Origin: Aselliscus stoliczkanus
Taxonomy: Eukaryota; Chordata; Mammalia; Chiroptera; Hipposideridae
Direction of reading: 5' to 3'
Assembly: GCA_033961575.1 (NCBI GenBank)
Contig: CM066736.1
Location: 80,004,852-80,068,851 of the forward strand
Length of the DNA stretch: 64,000 bases
How positions within the stretch are numbered: position 1 is the stretch's first letter; every line of letters starts with the position of its first letter. The notes beneath the pieces are model-generated. The model saw nothing but the letters and a program-made list of their open reading frames with translations, was not told where the DNA came from and made no database searches. The position numbers were made by a program, and so were the translations under genes. Shown one piece after another: positions 10,961 to 22,660 of the stretch.

Positions 10961-11959
10961 GAAATGGATAGAGTGATAGTTGGTACAAGCAAATAAACAA
11001 ACATCTATTTTGAAACAGAGAACTGATTATGTGGCTCTGTTTAACCCTGAAATCCTGGTTGGCCACTTTTTGGTCATGGAGAGCTAACCTGAAAGGGTAG
11101 ATTTTTTTGAGATACAACTTCAAGTTCTAAAACTAGGGTGTTTTTTATTTTGACTCTATAGGAAGCCTCCAGCTACTTGGAGACCTTGAAAGTCCCCTCA
11201 TAGGTAAAGAATGACCACATTTGCTGTATCCTCAGAAGCAATTAACTCTCCAGCAGTGTGGAAAACAGTTTTTGAGCTGTATTTACCGATGCATAGATTT
11301 CACATAGCTGTGATATTTGAAGACAAATGACTGTGTCCATAATTAAGACTGCCGAGGAATTGGCAAGTGTGATATGATGACAGAAGACCCAGAGAAAGGG
11401 CAAAAGAGCGAGATTGGTCAGGCTGATATAGTCTTTGTGACCTTGGTGCCCTCTTCCTCTTCATTGATTTCCCAATTAAATATAACTTTTCATTCAGTCA
11501 GTTCCCATATACTTCAAGTTATTGATATCCTGTTGTAGGATGTAAAGATGACCTACAGTGAAACTGTAGGGGAAGATAATCTCATTTTATTTTTTTATTC
11601 AGTGTAATAAAATTGTGAAGAAGAGGTTATTCATTGATAATCTTTTCTATGAAGACTGTTTTATTATCTAATAAAACTCATATAGTAGGCCGTAGTCACA
11701 ATGGCAAGGGTCTTGATTTTGTACTGGGTTTCAGTTCTGACTCCACCACATTTCAATGTTTTATCTCATTTAATTCTTGCAAAAACTTTGTAAGGTATTG
11801 TGACCCCCATTTTAGAGATGGAGAAAATTAATCCTAGAGAAGTTAACTGATGTTTCTAAATTCACACAGTACCTCATGAGGTTATTTAGGTTCAAATATT
11901 ATTCTAACGAAATAAGAATACCAGTCTGACTAGCTCATGCTAATGATTAGGGATCATAT

Positions 11960-12530
11960 TGTTTCCTCAGCTCTCACCAGGTAAAATCCAAGATTACTGG
12001 CATGGCATGCAAAGCCCTCCATGTTCTGGCTTCCATCTACCTCTCTGGCTTCATCTCCTTCCTTCCCCGCTTCATACATTATATTCCAGCAACATGGAAC
12101 TGCTTGTAATTCGTAGTGCACATGGCTCTTTTTTTTGCCTGTGCTTTTACTTAGCCATTCTCTCTGTCTAGAATGCCCATTCCCCACGTTTCTCCTCACT
12201 AACTCCTACTCACTGTGTAGTGCTCAGCCAATTTACTCAAGTAAAATATTTAAATAACGTAAAAAAAAACATAAAGTCATGGACGACTTTATTTCTGTAG
12301 ACTTCCCCGAACTCTCTAAATTGGGTTAGGGGGTCTCTTTGATACACAGCTGTAATCTACATACCCTAATGTTGCAGTCATCATATTGTATTGTAATTAT
12401 TTCTTTGCTCTTTGTGTTTCTAACCAATCTGTGAATTCTTTGATGGAAGGACTGTTGTCTTTGTAAGGAACTGCTTAGCAGAGTGTCTGCTACTTTGCAG
12501 GTATCCAGTGCCTACGTGCTGAATGGAAAT
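11960..12530 (+). mobile_element. L2 3' region
   Basis: Sense L2: GCAAAGCCCTCCATGTTCTG, TCTCCTTCCTTCCCC, CTCTGTCTAGAATGCCC, GTGAATTCTTTGATGGAAGG, CTACGTGCTGAATGG. A MIR-like antisense piece precedes it at about 11740-11890 (CCCCCATTTTAGAGATGG). Confidence 0.6.
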
Positions 12531-12992
12531 GTATTCGTCATGGTCTCCAGAGAAATGGAAAGAATATGATATATACATATACATACCTATGTGGAGGTTT
12601 ATTATAGAAATTGGTTGACGTGATTATGGAGGCCAAGAAGCCCTACAGTCTGCCATATGCAACCTGGAGAGCCAGGAAGGCCTGTGGTATATAATTCAGT
12701 TTAAACCCAAAGTATTGAGAACCTGAAGCTTCAAAGTTGAAGGGCAGGAGAAGATTATGTCTCAGCTCAAGAAGAGAGAGAGCATTCACTCTTCCTTTGT
12801 CTTTTTTGTTCCATCTTGGCCCTCAAAGAATTGGATGGTACCCACCCACTTGATCAGGGCTGGTCTCTTGATTTAGTCTATGGAATCAAATGCTAATTTC
12901 TTTAAAAAAAACCCCACCCAGAAACAATGTTTGTATCTACTCTCTGGACATCCTTTAGCCCAGTTAAATTGACACATACAGTTAACCATCAC
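12530..12992 (-). mobile_element. LTR-like repeat, antisense (same family as 26825-27400)
   Basis: GGTCTCCAGAGAAATGG, GATTATGGAGGCCAAGAAG, TTGTTCCATCTTGGCCCTC, GAATTGGATGGTACCCACCC, and terminal GACACATACAGTTAACCATC are, in reverse complement, the same ordered blocks as in the sense copy at 26.8 kb. An interspersed mammalian LTR-like repeat; subfamily not assigned. Confidence 0.55.
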
Positions 12993-14540
12993 AAAAGATA
13001 CTGAGGCATATCCATTTGTGATGCCATTTTGAAAGACTCAATTGGTGGGATTCATAGGTTTACCTGCCAGAGGGGACTGAGGTGGGATACAGGCTCAGAA
13101 GGCCAGGCTCCTACTTCTCTAGCACAGCTAGGATATAAGTACCAAAGATATCCAGCCTCTAGGGTCAGCACCTCTCTTGTGTGAAGTGATGAGCGCCAAG
13201 TTTGGTGCTGTGTTGTAATTTCCTTCTCTAAACACAAGTGAAATTTAGACTTAGTCTTGCTGTCCTCATCTTTTATATGTTGTGCTTTGACTAAAACATG
13301 GTAATGGACATGTCTATTGGGCATTTGCCTCTTCCTCAACATCCTGTATGTGTACTCAGGATCTATGATTGACCATACTACGAAACTTTCTCTCCTTAGG
13401 GTAGTTATTTCCCATGAGGTTCCTGGAGCCTTCAAGAAAGTAAATCCCTAGATCTCTAACCCTGGCCAACTCCTATGGCCTGGGGCTTGGATCCACATTC
13501 TCCACTCAAATCTGCTGTCCAGTTACAACCTGGGTATAACCAGATAAATAGAGATAATGAATATCGTAATGACCACAGGCTCCTGCTGCTGTATCCCATC
13601 CTATAAAATCGGACCCTTCTTCTGAAAGAATGGATCAGACCAGAATTTTCCAATCCCCTTTAAACAGAATAGATGACTCCATTCTTCTTTTTGGATCACA
13701 TTAAAGTCTAGCATGCCTTGTGACCAAGGTCTTTTGGGTTATGACAGAGGGACAGGGGCATAGTGGGAGAGGCTGTCTATTCGTTTTCAAGGTTTGAACA
13801 GCTCCATCTGGGTGAAACCAAAATAGAAAAATTCTGATCATAAGTGTAATGTCTTATGTACTTTAGGGAGACAAGACATGTCAGCACAATGAAGACTAAA
13901 TTGAACCATTTGGAAAATTGAGATACACAGTGTTTTTGAGTAAGTCAACCATTCTCATTCTTTTTGGACAGCTTCAGAGTCATGCCTTCTTAAGGGAATT
14001 TTAGAATTCTGAGAACTCACTCAGTGGGCTGGCTTTCATCAGACTGCAGCCATTTCCTTTCCTGTTCCCTTGTCATTGATGGGTGTTTGGTCAGGTGCTG
14101 TCTCTCCAGCATATAAGTTGTAACCCAGGTTTTTATGCATGGTCTAAACGCATAGGTGATGGATTGTCCCCAAGATGCTTAAGAAGATTGCCTTATGACT
14201 TTGCCCTCAGCAAACTGACCTTCACAAACTGAAGGCATCAACTTCACAAGGGCAGCTTCAGTGCCTTCTTTGAAAAAGTAGTTTTCTTTTGTGAATAACA
14301 TGCTGTGTCACAGTTTATAACAATGGGAAGAACTGAAAGCTATAGAACCCAGGAAGCACAAAAGGGCTGTCTATCTAAGGAATAACAACTGACTATTCTC
14401 TGCCATGCAGTGATGAAAAGGCATCTTGTAAAAGCTTTTAGTTGGTTTTCTTTTCTTCTAATCATGTTCAGGAACGCATCTAATGCTTCTGAAAGGAAAA
14501 AGGAGAACCACTTAAAGAATTGCCTTCATTTAAAAAGATT
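12993..14540. other. No recognised gene or repeat
   Basis: The longest frame is on the minus strand at 13435-13052 (127 codons). It is cysteine-poor, without signal peptide, membrane segment or recognisable domain, and has no splice-like borders or codon regularity that would argue for a gene. Probably chance, or an unrecognised LTR/internal repeat. Confidence 0.35.
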
Positions 14541-14544
14541 TTAT

Positions 14545-15045
14545 CTGACTAGAGTTGGAGACATGGGCTCCTTAGGAAGTATACAAGTCAACACTGTACT
14601 AAAGGATCCTAGAAGAGTTAGTATGAACTCTGCTTGGGAGAATTTGTGAAGGTTTCGCATAGGGGTTACATTTGAGCTAGCTCTTAAAACGGTGTAGAAA
14701 GGTTTTCTAGGTTAAAAAGAAGGGACATCCCAAACAAAGGAAAAAGTATGTGCAAAAGTGCAAAAGAATTCCCAAAATCTACATGATTTTTTTTTTGGTA
14801 AGCATTCAGACTGCTTTTTCTCCTGGAGTCAGCATAAAAAAATGCTGCTTTTAGGTTTCCAAAGTAGCCAAAAGTTCTATATTAGTAATAATGTATCTAA
14901 AATAATTCTTATTTTCAACAGTAGTATTTCATTTAACAAATATTTATTGAGCACCTGCCATTGTTCTAGCTGTACACCAGCCAGGTGATAAAACAATACA
15001 TAAAACTGACAAAAAGTCCCTTTCCTCATTGTGCTTAAGGGCTTC
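14545..15045 (-). mobile_element. L2 antisense fragments
   Basis: 14680-14760 resembles the reverse of L2 (GAAGGGACATCCCAAACAAAG, with GTATGTGCAAAAGTG). 14930-15045 is a clearer reverse L2 end: AACAAATATTTATTGAGC, TAAAACTGACAAAAAGTCCC, CTCATTGTGCTTAAGGG. Confidence 0.5.
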
Positions 15046-16355
15046 TGAATGCTACTGATAACATTTCTGAGAGATTTGATTTGAGGAGTGCTGGAAAAGC
15101 AGCCCTGGTTTCATTTTCCCTCTCTATGTGTGAGCATGTGTGTGTTAGTGGAAATATATGGATACTTCTGTGCTGTTGTAACAGAAGCAGCTGTATGTCA
15201 CGGAAAGAACATACAGGCACAGTGCTCCTTTCTCAGACATAGCTCATTAACTGTGACTTTGTATCTTATTGAGTCTGGATGCAGCCCCAGAATCCTTCTC
15301 AATAGAACACTCCATGTAGCTACTTCCAGCTAATCAGAACTGACTGGTAAGATGAAAGCTCTCTCTAAGTCAATCACTCCGTGTAGTTTTAAATTTGGGG
15401 GAGAAAAAGGGTAGTTCAGCAGACTCTGCCCTAGATGTGGGAGTCAGCCTGTATTGGCTGATGATGATAGTGATAAATGTTTAGCCTTCTACTTAGTTCC
15501 ATTCAAAATAGAAGTTTCTGGAGCACACATTATGTTCTGGCATAAGCTCTGTTCTTTGCTACCAAGGAGGTTTAAAGTCCATTAAGTTGGGGGAGTGGGC
15601 AACTAGGTTAACCAGTCCTTGCAGTATGGGGTTAATAAACGTAATAGACACTAGGATCAAACATGCAGGGAAGCAAAGGAAGGGATGACCCACTCCATTG
15701 GAGGGGTGGGGAAAGGGTGGTGGAAAACTCAGAGGAGATGACTCTTTAGTTAATTTACAAGATCATTAGGAATCTATCATGTGAGTGAATAGTTGGAGTA
15801 AGAGAATTCTAGACAGACTAAGGAAAAGGCATGGAAGTATAAAATCATGTAGGTTATTGTTACACAAATTACTTGCATTATTATGGAATCCTAGGCTTCT
15901 GCTAGATACCTTATCGTTAAGGGAAGAAACACACAATAGCGTGATTCCTAGGTTGGTGTAGGTATTCAATACATGTTTGTAGAAAAAATTAGTTTTCTAG
16001 TTTTTCCTTTGCCTTGCTACTAGTATCACCTATTCTATTAATTAATATGTCTGTTAAAGTTTTCTAAGTGTTTTAAGTTTAGTTTCTTTGCAAAATCAAC
16101 TTGATTCAGTTCAACTTGTCAGGACTGAACACACATCCCACGTAAGACCCTACCTGAGAGGATCAGAGAAATGTCCAGGAGGAGCTGTCTTTTGAAATGG
16201 GACTCCTTGGAATATCTACACCTAAAATGGCTTTATAATTTATTATCTAAACCTGGCTCTCCTGAAGGTAAAAGTCTGTGTTATTAATAATTACACTGGG
16301 ATAACAGGTGTAAAATGAAATGGCCCCAGGTGAACAGGGACCTATTGATCGATCA
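15046..16355. other. No gene recognised
   Basis: AT-balanced sequence with scattered short frames (60-81 codons) and no familiar domain. Nothing else identified by eye. Confidence 0.35.
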
Positions 16356-16439
16356 CTTTACCTGTTACTGCCTTTGGAATCAGTCCTGGACTTAAATATC
16401 TCCTCTATTCCTATTAGTGACATGGCTTTAAATAAGTTA

Positions 16440-16924
16440 CAGTAGTTCCCCCTTATTCATGGTTTTGCTTTCCACAGTTTCAGTTACCCATGGTCAACTG
16501 GGGTCTGAAAATATTAAATGGAAAATTCCATAAATAAACAATTCATACGTTTTAAATCGCACACCATTCAGGACATAAATCATCGCTTTGTCCAGCATAT
16601 CCACTCTATATGCACTACCTGCCAGTGAGTCACTTAGCTGACTCAGTTATCAGATCTGTCATGGTATCGCAGTGCTGGTGTTCAGATAACCCTTATTTTA
16701 CTTAACAATGCCACATTTACATAAACTTTATTACAGTATATTGTTATAATTGTTCTATTTTAATTGTTAATCTCTTACTGTGCTTAATTTGTAAACTGAG
16801 CTGTATTATAGGTATGTATACATAGGAAAAAGCATAGTATATATAAGGTTTGATATTATCTGCATTTTCAGGCATCCACTGAGGGTCTTGGAGTGTAGTC
16901 CCCATGGATAAGGGGAAACTACTG
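16440..16924 (+). mobile_element. MER2 / Tigger-type DNA transposon
   Basis: Starts CAGTAGTTCCCCCTTATTC and ends GATAAGGGGAAACTACTG, a terminal inverted repeat. TA duplications sit at 16438-16439 and 16925-16926. Internal blocks TTTCAGTTACCCATGGTC, AATATTAAATGGAAAATTCC and AGGCATCCACTGAGGGTC match the non-autonomous Tigger family MER2. No transposase frame. Confidence 0.85.
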
Positions 16925-16925
16925 T

Positions 16926-17444
16926 AATTTTTTTTGTTTTTTTTTTTTTAAGATTTTATCGGGGAATTGGGGAGGGGAACAGTGTTGGAGAATTGGGGAA
17001 GGGGACCAGCCAAGTTGTTGTTCTTTAGTCTTCGTTGTGGAGCGCACCAGTCACCATCTGGCTTCCCATCGGCAGCTCGTGGCCTCTAAGCTCAAGGTGC
17101 TATGTTCAATCTTAGTTGCGGGTGGGCATAGCCACTATCCCATACAGGAGTCGAACCAGCAGACTTGTTGTTAAGATTGCACGCTCTATAATCTGAGCCA
17201 TCTGGGCAGCAGCTCAGCTCAAGGTGTCCAGTTCAGTCTTAGTTGTGGGTGGGCATAGCCCACCATCGAACAGGCAATCTTGTTGTTGCACCAGCTGAGC
17301 CATCCTGCCACCTGTTGGCAGCTCAGCAACAGCTCAGCTTGGGCGCAGCGTCACTGGCCCATGTGGGAACTGAACCAGTGGCCCTGTTACTCAGAACTCT
17401 TGCTCTAAGCCAATTCTTAACCAACTGAACCACTCAACTGGCCC
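16926..17444 (-). mobile_element. Long composite tRNA-derived SINE, antisense
   Basis: Opens with a T-run and AAGATTTTATCGGGGAATTG (reverse of the CCCAATAAAATCTT tail) and closes CACTCAACTGGCCC (reverse of the tRNA-like head). The 13-bp duplication GGGAAACTACTGT lies at 16913-16925 and 17445-17457, copied from the end of the MER2 element. Internally it carries two tRNA-like modules, the second around GAGCCATCCTGCCACCTG. Confidence 0.85.
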
Positions 17445-17579
17445 GGGAAACTACTGTGTTTAATGTGCCTCAGCCTTAATTTCCTCAGCTGTAAAGCTAA
17501 GGTTATTATACCTATCTCATAGCACAGTTGTGAAGATCAAATGAGATAATGCGTGTGTATTACTTAGCTCAGGGTCTGA

Positions 17580-18050
17580 CAGGCAGCCTGTAAGATGATC
17601 CCCAATAATCCCTGTTTGTTTTTCCCTATATAATCCCCTCATCTTGAGTGTGGGCTAGATTTAGTGACTTGATTCTAGTGAACAGAATGTGGCAAAATTG
17701 ATGGTTATCACTGTTGAGATGACTGTGACTTCCATTTTGCTCTCTCTATCAGTTCTCATTCTGGGAGAAGCAAGCTGCCATGTTATTTGTAGCTCCATAG
17801 CTTGACCCTATACAAGGGGCTGATGGCTAGAGGCACTGGGGACCTAAGGCTTCCCAATAGCCATATGAGTGAATTTAAAAGCCAATCTTCCCCCATTTGA
17901 GCCTTGAGGTGAGACTGCAATCCTGGCCAAGAACTTGATTACAACCTTATGTGGGACTCTAAGTCAGAGCCACCCCACTAAGCTATCCCCAGATTTCTGT
18001 TTTAAGTTGCACATTAAGGGTAATTTGTTACACACCAACAGATGACCAAT
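17580..18050 (+). mobile_element. MLT1-like MaLR LTR
   Basis: Ordered blocks of a mammalian MaLR LTR: CTTGAGTGTGGGCTAGATTT, GAAGCAAGCTGCCATG, CAATAGCCATATGAGTGA, CTAAGCTATCCCCAG, and a decayed tail GGGTAATTTGTTACACACC. Subfamily uncertain. Confidence 0.55.
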
Positions 18051-18063
18051 GTAGGGCCTGATG

Positions 18064-19020
18064 TGCCGGGGGCCGACATCTGACAAGGTCACATTGCCCT
18101 GCTCAGCACTGGATGTTTGGAGTGCTGCCTTATGGTTGGTCATGTAATGTCTCTTGCCTCTATGAACCCATGTGCCTTTCCTCCTATAGGAGACAATATA
18201 TTCACTGCATTTGTGACAAGTTCTTGTTGTACCCTGATGATAGCTGGTTGTGTAAGCCAGCGACGGGGCAAGATTTTCTAAAGAGAAGGAAACTCCCTAA
18301 AACAGGCTACAACCCGAGGGGACCCCTGAACTGAGATATTGGGGACTCAAACCCCTTGGAAACTGAGGCACAGACCTCTGACAACATAGGCCAAGAAGCC
18401 TCCCTGTGGCCTAAGGGCCCTGCTGTGAATAGTCTCCTTAAAGATTAAAAGTCTTCAGGCCATGAGAGTTCGGTAAGAGGCAGCTCAAAGACAGCCGCTG
18501 ACCATGGGTTTGTTAATTAGCCTTGTGTGAATTCCTTTGCCCAGTGCCTTGTTGCAGCAACAGATACTGAAGCTTTGACTGAGAAACAGATGCTACCCTT
18601 TATTGTAAATATGTAGCCCTCCTAGGACAAAAGATGTTAAGTGTTGTATTTACATAGGAATAGATTTTAGATGGCTTTACCCTAAACACAGCCACTCCTA
18701 GTCCTTTTGGTATAGCCCTGTGAGTCTAGCTGCTGGAATTTGGGATAATGGCTAGGTAGTCATGGCAATCACTCTTTAGGCATATGTAGAGATAAGTAAA
18801 GACTGAGTACATCCTGGGAACTAGAAACCACCAAACTCATGTGATTGAGACAATGGTCAAGTATCCCTATAAAAAGAACATGCTTTGGCAATAAAGTGTG
18901 ACACTTTTTTCTCTTTAACTCCCCCGGTGTCTCCACTGTCTCCCTTCTTTATTTTCCTCCCTCACTGACCGCTGTCTCCACCTGAGGGAAACCCTGGTTA
19001 GAGGAGGCTGGTCCCCCGCA
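18064..19020 (+). mobile_element. Solo LTR of a class II (ERV2) retrovirus
   Basis: A 957-bp LTR runs from TGCCGGGGGCCGAC to GGTCCCCCGCA, with a perfect 6-bp duplication CTGATG at 18058-18063 and 19021-19026. TATAAAA at 18868 and AATAAA at 18890 lie only ~22 bp apart, which implies a very short R region. Six-base duplications and a GGGAGCCG-like start (seen in the related copy at 43210) are features of betaretrovirus-like class II elements. No gag, pol or env sequence adjoins it, so it is a solo LTR left by recombination. About 75-80% similar by eye to the 43.2-kb copy. Confidence 0.85.
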
Positions 19021-19298
19021 CTGATGCATGCTTTTTGCCAAATAATTTATCTTTGAATGGAAATACCAAGATAATTTTCTATTAATGAGAACTTGTCATA
19101 TCAAAAGCTTCTTCTGCTTCCTCTTTCAGCAACATCTTAGCTTTTCTCATTGACTTTGATGAACAACACTAAAAGTGTGTCCAGGGGCCTAATGTACTTG
19201 AAGCTCTGCAATTTCACCCATTTACCGGATGTTCGCAATGGCTTTGGAGACAGTATTCCTATGATAATGAAATCAAGATATCAAGAAAATGTCTTCCT

Positions 19299-19769
19299 GG
19301 GCTGGCCGAGTGGCTCATTGGCTAAGAGTTGGCTTGGGAGAGCAAGCTCTGAGCAGCAGGGCCGCTGGTTTAGATCCCACATGGGCCAGTGACACTGAGC
19401 GCTCTATAGCTAAGATGGTGAACAAGAGCTCGACCTGGAGCTGGGCTGCCGTGACTCGCTGGTGACAGCCTAGGCTGCAGTGGGGCTATAGTGGACTGCC
19501 TTGAGCTATCATGAACAGCCGACAGCCAGCATGAGCTGCTGTGAGCTGCCAAGAGCTGCTGTGAGCAGCTGTCCAATGGCCGGCAACTGATCTGCCTCAG
19601 TCAGGAAGAGCATAATGATGATACCAACATGGGCCAGTGAAGTGACATCCTCCACAACTAGACTGAAGAGCAAAAGGACAGCAACTTGTCTGTTCCCCTT
19701 TCTTGATTCCCCAACGCTGTTCCCTCCTCCAATTCCCCAATAAAATCTTTTAAAAAAAAGAAAAAAAAG
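19299..19769 (+). mobile_element. Long composite SINE
   Basis: Head GGCTGGCCGAGTGGCTCATT with pol III A-box-like sequence, a middle rich in GAGCTGCTGTGAGC words, and tail TTCCCCAATAAAATC plus an A-run. Target duplication is not clear (possible diverged CAAGAA blocks on both sides). Several short frames in it are SINE-derived only. Confidence 0.8.
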
Positions 19770-19989
19770 AGTCAAGAATTGACTCTTCTTGAGTCAATTC
19801 GCTTTGGACTCTCAAGTTTCTTAAAACTGTATCATCAGCCAATTTATAAATTTTCATCAAGTATCTACAGAGAAAAATCAGATTTATGTCTTTTTCTCAA
19901 AGACTTTATAATTCAGAAGGGAAGTTAAGACATGTACGTGCACACTTATGTGCAGGGCAAGACAGAAAATGAAGACAGTCACTTGAAAC

Positions 19990-20110
19990 AATGGAAGGAA
20001 GAAATCATTTGGGGTCAAAGAACCTGTATTTAGATTCCAGGTCTACCATGTATTAGCTGTGTGACTTTGAACAATCATCTGTTCACCTTTTTGTATAAAC
20101 TTCTTGAGTT
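19990..20110 (+). mobile_element. MIR SINE fragment
   Basis: TTTAGATTCCAGGTCTACC, GTATTAGCTGTGTGACTTTG, TCATCTGTTCACC: the MIR core in sense. Confidence 0.6.
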
Positions 20111-20289
20111 GTCTTCCTCCTAGAAAGTAAGGAAAATCACACTGCTTTGTAGTGTGGTCTCTGAGTGGGAGCAAAAGGGGCGTTGGGTATAAAAGTACTT
20201 TGTAAATAAAGAAGCTTACAGGTTTTATTTATCGTTGATTAAAAGAACCAAATCAATATTATAAGTAATAAGAATGGCAATAAATTAAA

Positions 20290-20830
20290 GACTGTGGGGG
20301 TTCAGCAAAAAGAGGGGAGATGGATTCTGACTGGAGAACTAGAGGGAACTTTCATAGGCAAGCTGACATTTGAGCTGAGTTTTTTTTATTTTATTAAAGT
20401 TTATTGGGGTGACAGTGATTAGTAAAGTTAGTAAAGCTTCAAGTTTACAATTCTGTAGTACATCATCTATATATCACATTGTGTGTTCACCACCCAGAGT
20501 CAGTAAGTCAGAACAAGTCAATAGCCTGATGATTTCTCTGATATGTGGGATATAAAACTGAAAACAACAAAGGAACAAGACAAACAAAGAAGCAAACACT
20601 CATAGACACAGACAATAGTTTAGTACCAGAGAATAAGGGGGGAGAGGAGTGGTTAGTGTAGGTAAAAAGGGTCAAGTATACGGTGATGGATTCAGAACTG
20701 ACTGAGCTGGGTTTTGAGGAATGTTTTTGGGGGTGGGCAGTGCAGGCAAAAGGGGAGTGGAGTTGAGCTTTGGAGGTAGTAGAGGATATATGGCACATCC
20801 AGGGAAAACAATGCAGTGTTCAGTGTTTCT
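20290..20830 (-). mobile_element. L2 antisense, interrupted by L1
   Basis: The left piece (TAGGCAAGCTGACATTTGAG) and right piece (GAGCTGGGTTTTGAGG, GGTAGTAGAGGATATATGGC) are consecutive parts of a reverse L2 3' region. A 5'-inverted L1 of ~320 bp sits between them. Confidence 0.5.
20384..20703 (-). mobile_element. Short twin-primed L1 with 13-bp duplication
   Basis: 20384-20510 is the reverse of the L1 3' end (TTATTGGGGTGACAGTGATT to TTCACCACCCAGAGTCAGT). 20511-20703 is L1 3' UTR in sense (ATATGTGGGATATAAAACTG to GGTGATGG...AGAACTGAC). The arms meet at adjacent consensus positions (ACTGACTCTGGGTGG). The target duplication is TGAGCTGAGTTTT (20371-20383) versus TGAGCTGGGTTTT (20704-20716), one mismatch. 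Confidence 0.8.
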
Positions 20831-21773
20831 GCAATTATGTGATGGGGCAGGAAATTAAAGTTGGACCCAGACTACAAATTCTCAAACTGTAGGCAGAGGC
20901 TTTTTATTTTATTTTTTTTACTTTGTGATTCTGTGAAAGTTTGGAAAGACTTAGGCATAGTTCTTGATTAAAGAACCCAATCTTATTTACAGATCATCAT
21001 ATACCTGCTCTCAGTCCAAAGCATGGTGCCAAATATTCCCATATTGTTCCTCTTCGAGTCATTTGCAGATCTCCCATGGTTTCCTGGAATTCTTTTCCCC
21101 ATAGGTGTCTTTATATATTTTATTTTGTCTTTATTGAAACTATTAAAACTATTCACCTCTTTTGTCCAATGCTAAAAAACCTAATTTTTGGACTTTCCTA
21201 GATCTTTACATTTTTTCTTTCTTTTTTGTTCGGAGTCCAGAGTCAAATGACAAATGAACTTTTTACTTGCTAATGTTGGCAACCTTTCGTAACTATCTCT
21301 GTTGTATTATTATGATAAAACAACTGTACCAACAGGGCAGAGATGAAACGTTACACAACTGGGTGAAGAGAACAGAGAACTCTATATTCCAACTTCATTC
21401 ATTCCCTTGTTTATTTAACAAACACTTGTTTTGCTAGGCAATATACCTACAGTGTTAAATAAAACATCTGATTTCTGTCCTTGGAAGGCTCACATTTTCA
21501 TTTGGAAGCTGGTTATTAAAGCGCTAATCACACAACAATTAATTATTTAATTGCAATGGTGGAAAATGCTATAATAAAAAATTCCAGGGTATCCTAAAAG
21601 TGAATAATGAGGGAACTAATGTAGCCTAAAATATTAAGATCAAATAACTATTTCTTGAATGAACTGCGATTCTAAGGCTATTAGGAATAAGTAAGGGGAA
21701 CAGAAGGAAAAGAGCATTCCAAGTAGAGGGAACAGCATGTGCAAAGGTCTTGTGAGAAGAAGCATATCACTTT

Positions 21774-22268
21774 TTTTTTTTTTAAAGATTTTATGTGGGG
21801 AGGGGAACAGGGTTGGGGAATCTGGGAAGGGGACCAGCCAAGTTGTTGTTCTTCAGTCTTCTTTGTGGAGGGCACCAGTCGCCATCTGGCTTCCCATTGG
21901 CAGCTAGTGGCCTCTAAGCTCAAGGTGCTGTGTTCAATCTTAGTTGCAGGTGGGCATAGCCACCATCCCATGTGGGAGTCAAATCAGCAGCCTTGTTGTT
22001 AAGAGTGCATGCCCTATCCACTGAGCCATCTGGGTGGCGGCTCAGCTTAAGGTGCTGAGTTCAGTCTTAGTTGTGGGTGGGCATAGCCCACCATGGAACA
22101 GGCAATCTTGTTGTTACACCAGCTGAGCCATCCTGCCACCTGTTGGCAGCTCAGCAACATCTCAGCTCTGGTGCAGCCTCACTGGCCCATGTCGGAATCG
22201 AACTGGTGGCCCTGTTGCTCAGAGCATGCACTCTAAGCCAACTCTTAACTGAGCCACTTGGCCGACCT
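21774..22268 (-). mobile_element. Long composite SINE, antisense
   Basis: Begins with a T-run and AAAGATTTTATGTGGGGAGG, ends GAGCCACTTGGCCGACCT. Duplicated target GCATATCACTTT (21762-21773) versus GCGTGTCACTTT (from 22269), two mismatches. Closely related in layout to the SINE at 16926-17444. Confidence 0.8.
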
Positions 22269-22579
22269 GCGTGTCACTTTTGAAAACTACTGTGGCTGGA
22301 GAACACAGAAGGAGAATGGCGTAAAATGCAGCTGAGAACTTCACCGAATCAGATTGTGCATGTCTGGGAGTCTGTGTTTGGGATTTTGATCTTTATCTCA
22401 AGAGCAAAAGAAAGCCACTGACAAGTATTTGGGGGTGGGGGGATGGTAACATGACCAGATTTACTTTGTGAAAATCACTCCAAATACACTGTGCACAATA
22501 GATTGGAGGAGGTCCAAAGTAGATATAAGAAACTACTTGTTATAGTTCAACTGTGAGATGAAAGTGACTTGATATACCA

Positions 22580-22660
22580 TTGGGTTGTCGGAAAAGTCAT
22601 GATGCGTTTTTGCAATGAAAAACATAGAACAAATATGTAATGACTTTTCCAGCAACCCAA
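22580..22660. mobile_element. mariner-type hairpin MITE, copy 1
   Basis: An 81-bp element is almost entirely palindromic: TTGGGTTGTCGGAAAAGTC at the left mirrors GACTTTTCCAGCAACCCAA at the right. It is inserted in L2. A transcript would fold into a long stem with a short loop. It has the size and shape of a MADE1-like mariner MITE. Confidence 0.75.

Larger units (their letters stand above)
16360..17570 (+). mobile_element. MIR SINE split by MER2/Tigger and a SINE
   Basis: The left part (about 16360-16439) ends GGCTTTAAATAAGTTAC. The right part resumes at about 17458 with GTGCCTCAGCCTTAATTTCC and runs through GATCAAATGAGATAATGCG. Joined, they make one ordered MIR core. The 485-bp MER2 element and then a 519-bp SINE inserted between them. 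Confidence 0.7.

Noticed and set aside
11162..11203. Short segment with strong pyrimidine tract and GTAAAG
   Set aside because: Only 42 bp; its open frame does not agree in phase with the two better candidates.
13052..13435. 127-codon minus-strand frame
   Set aside because: One of the longest frames not clearly inside a repeat, but it has no domain, no splice-like borders and no codon regularity. A frame of this length is expected by chance in 64 kb.
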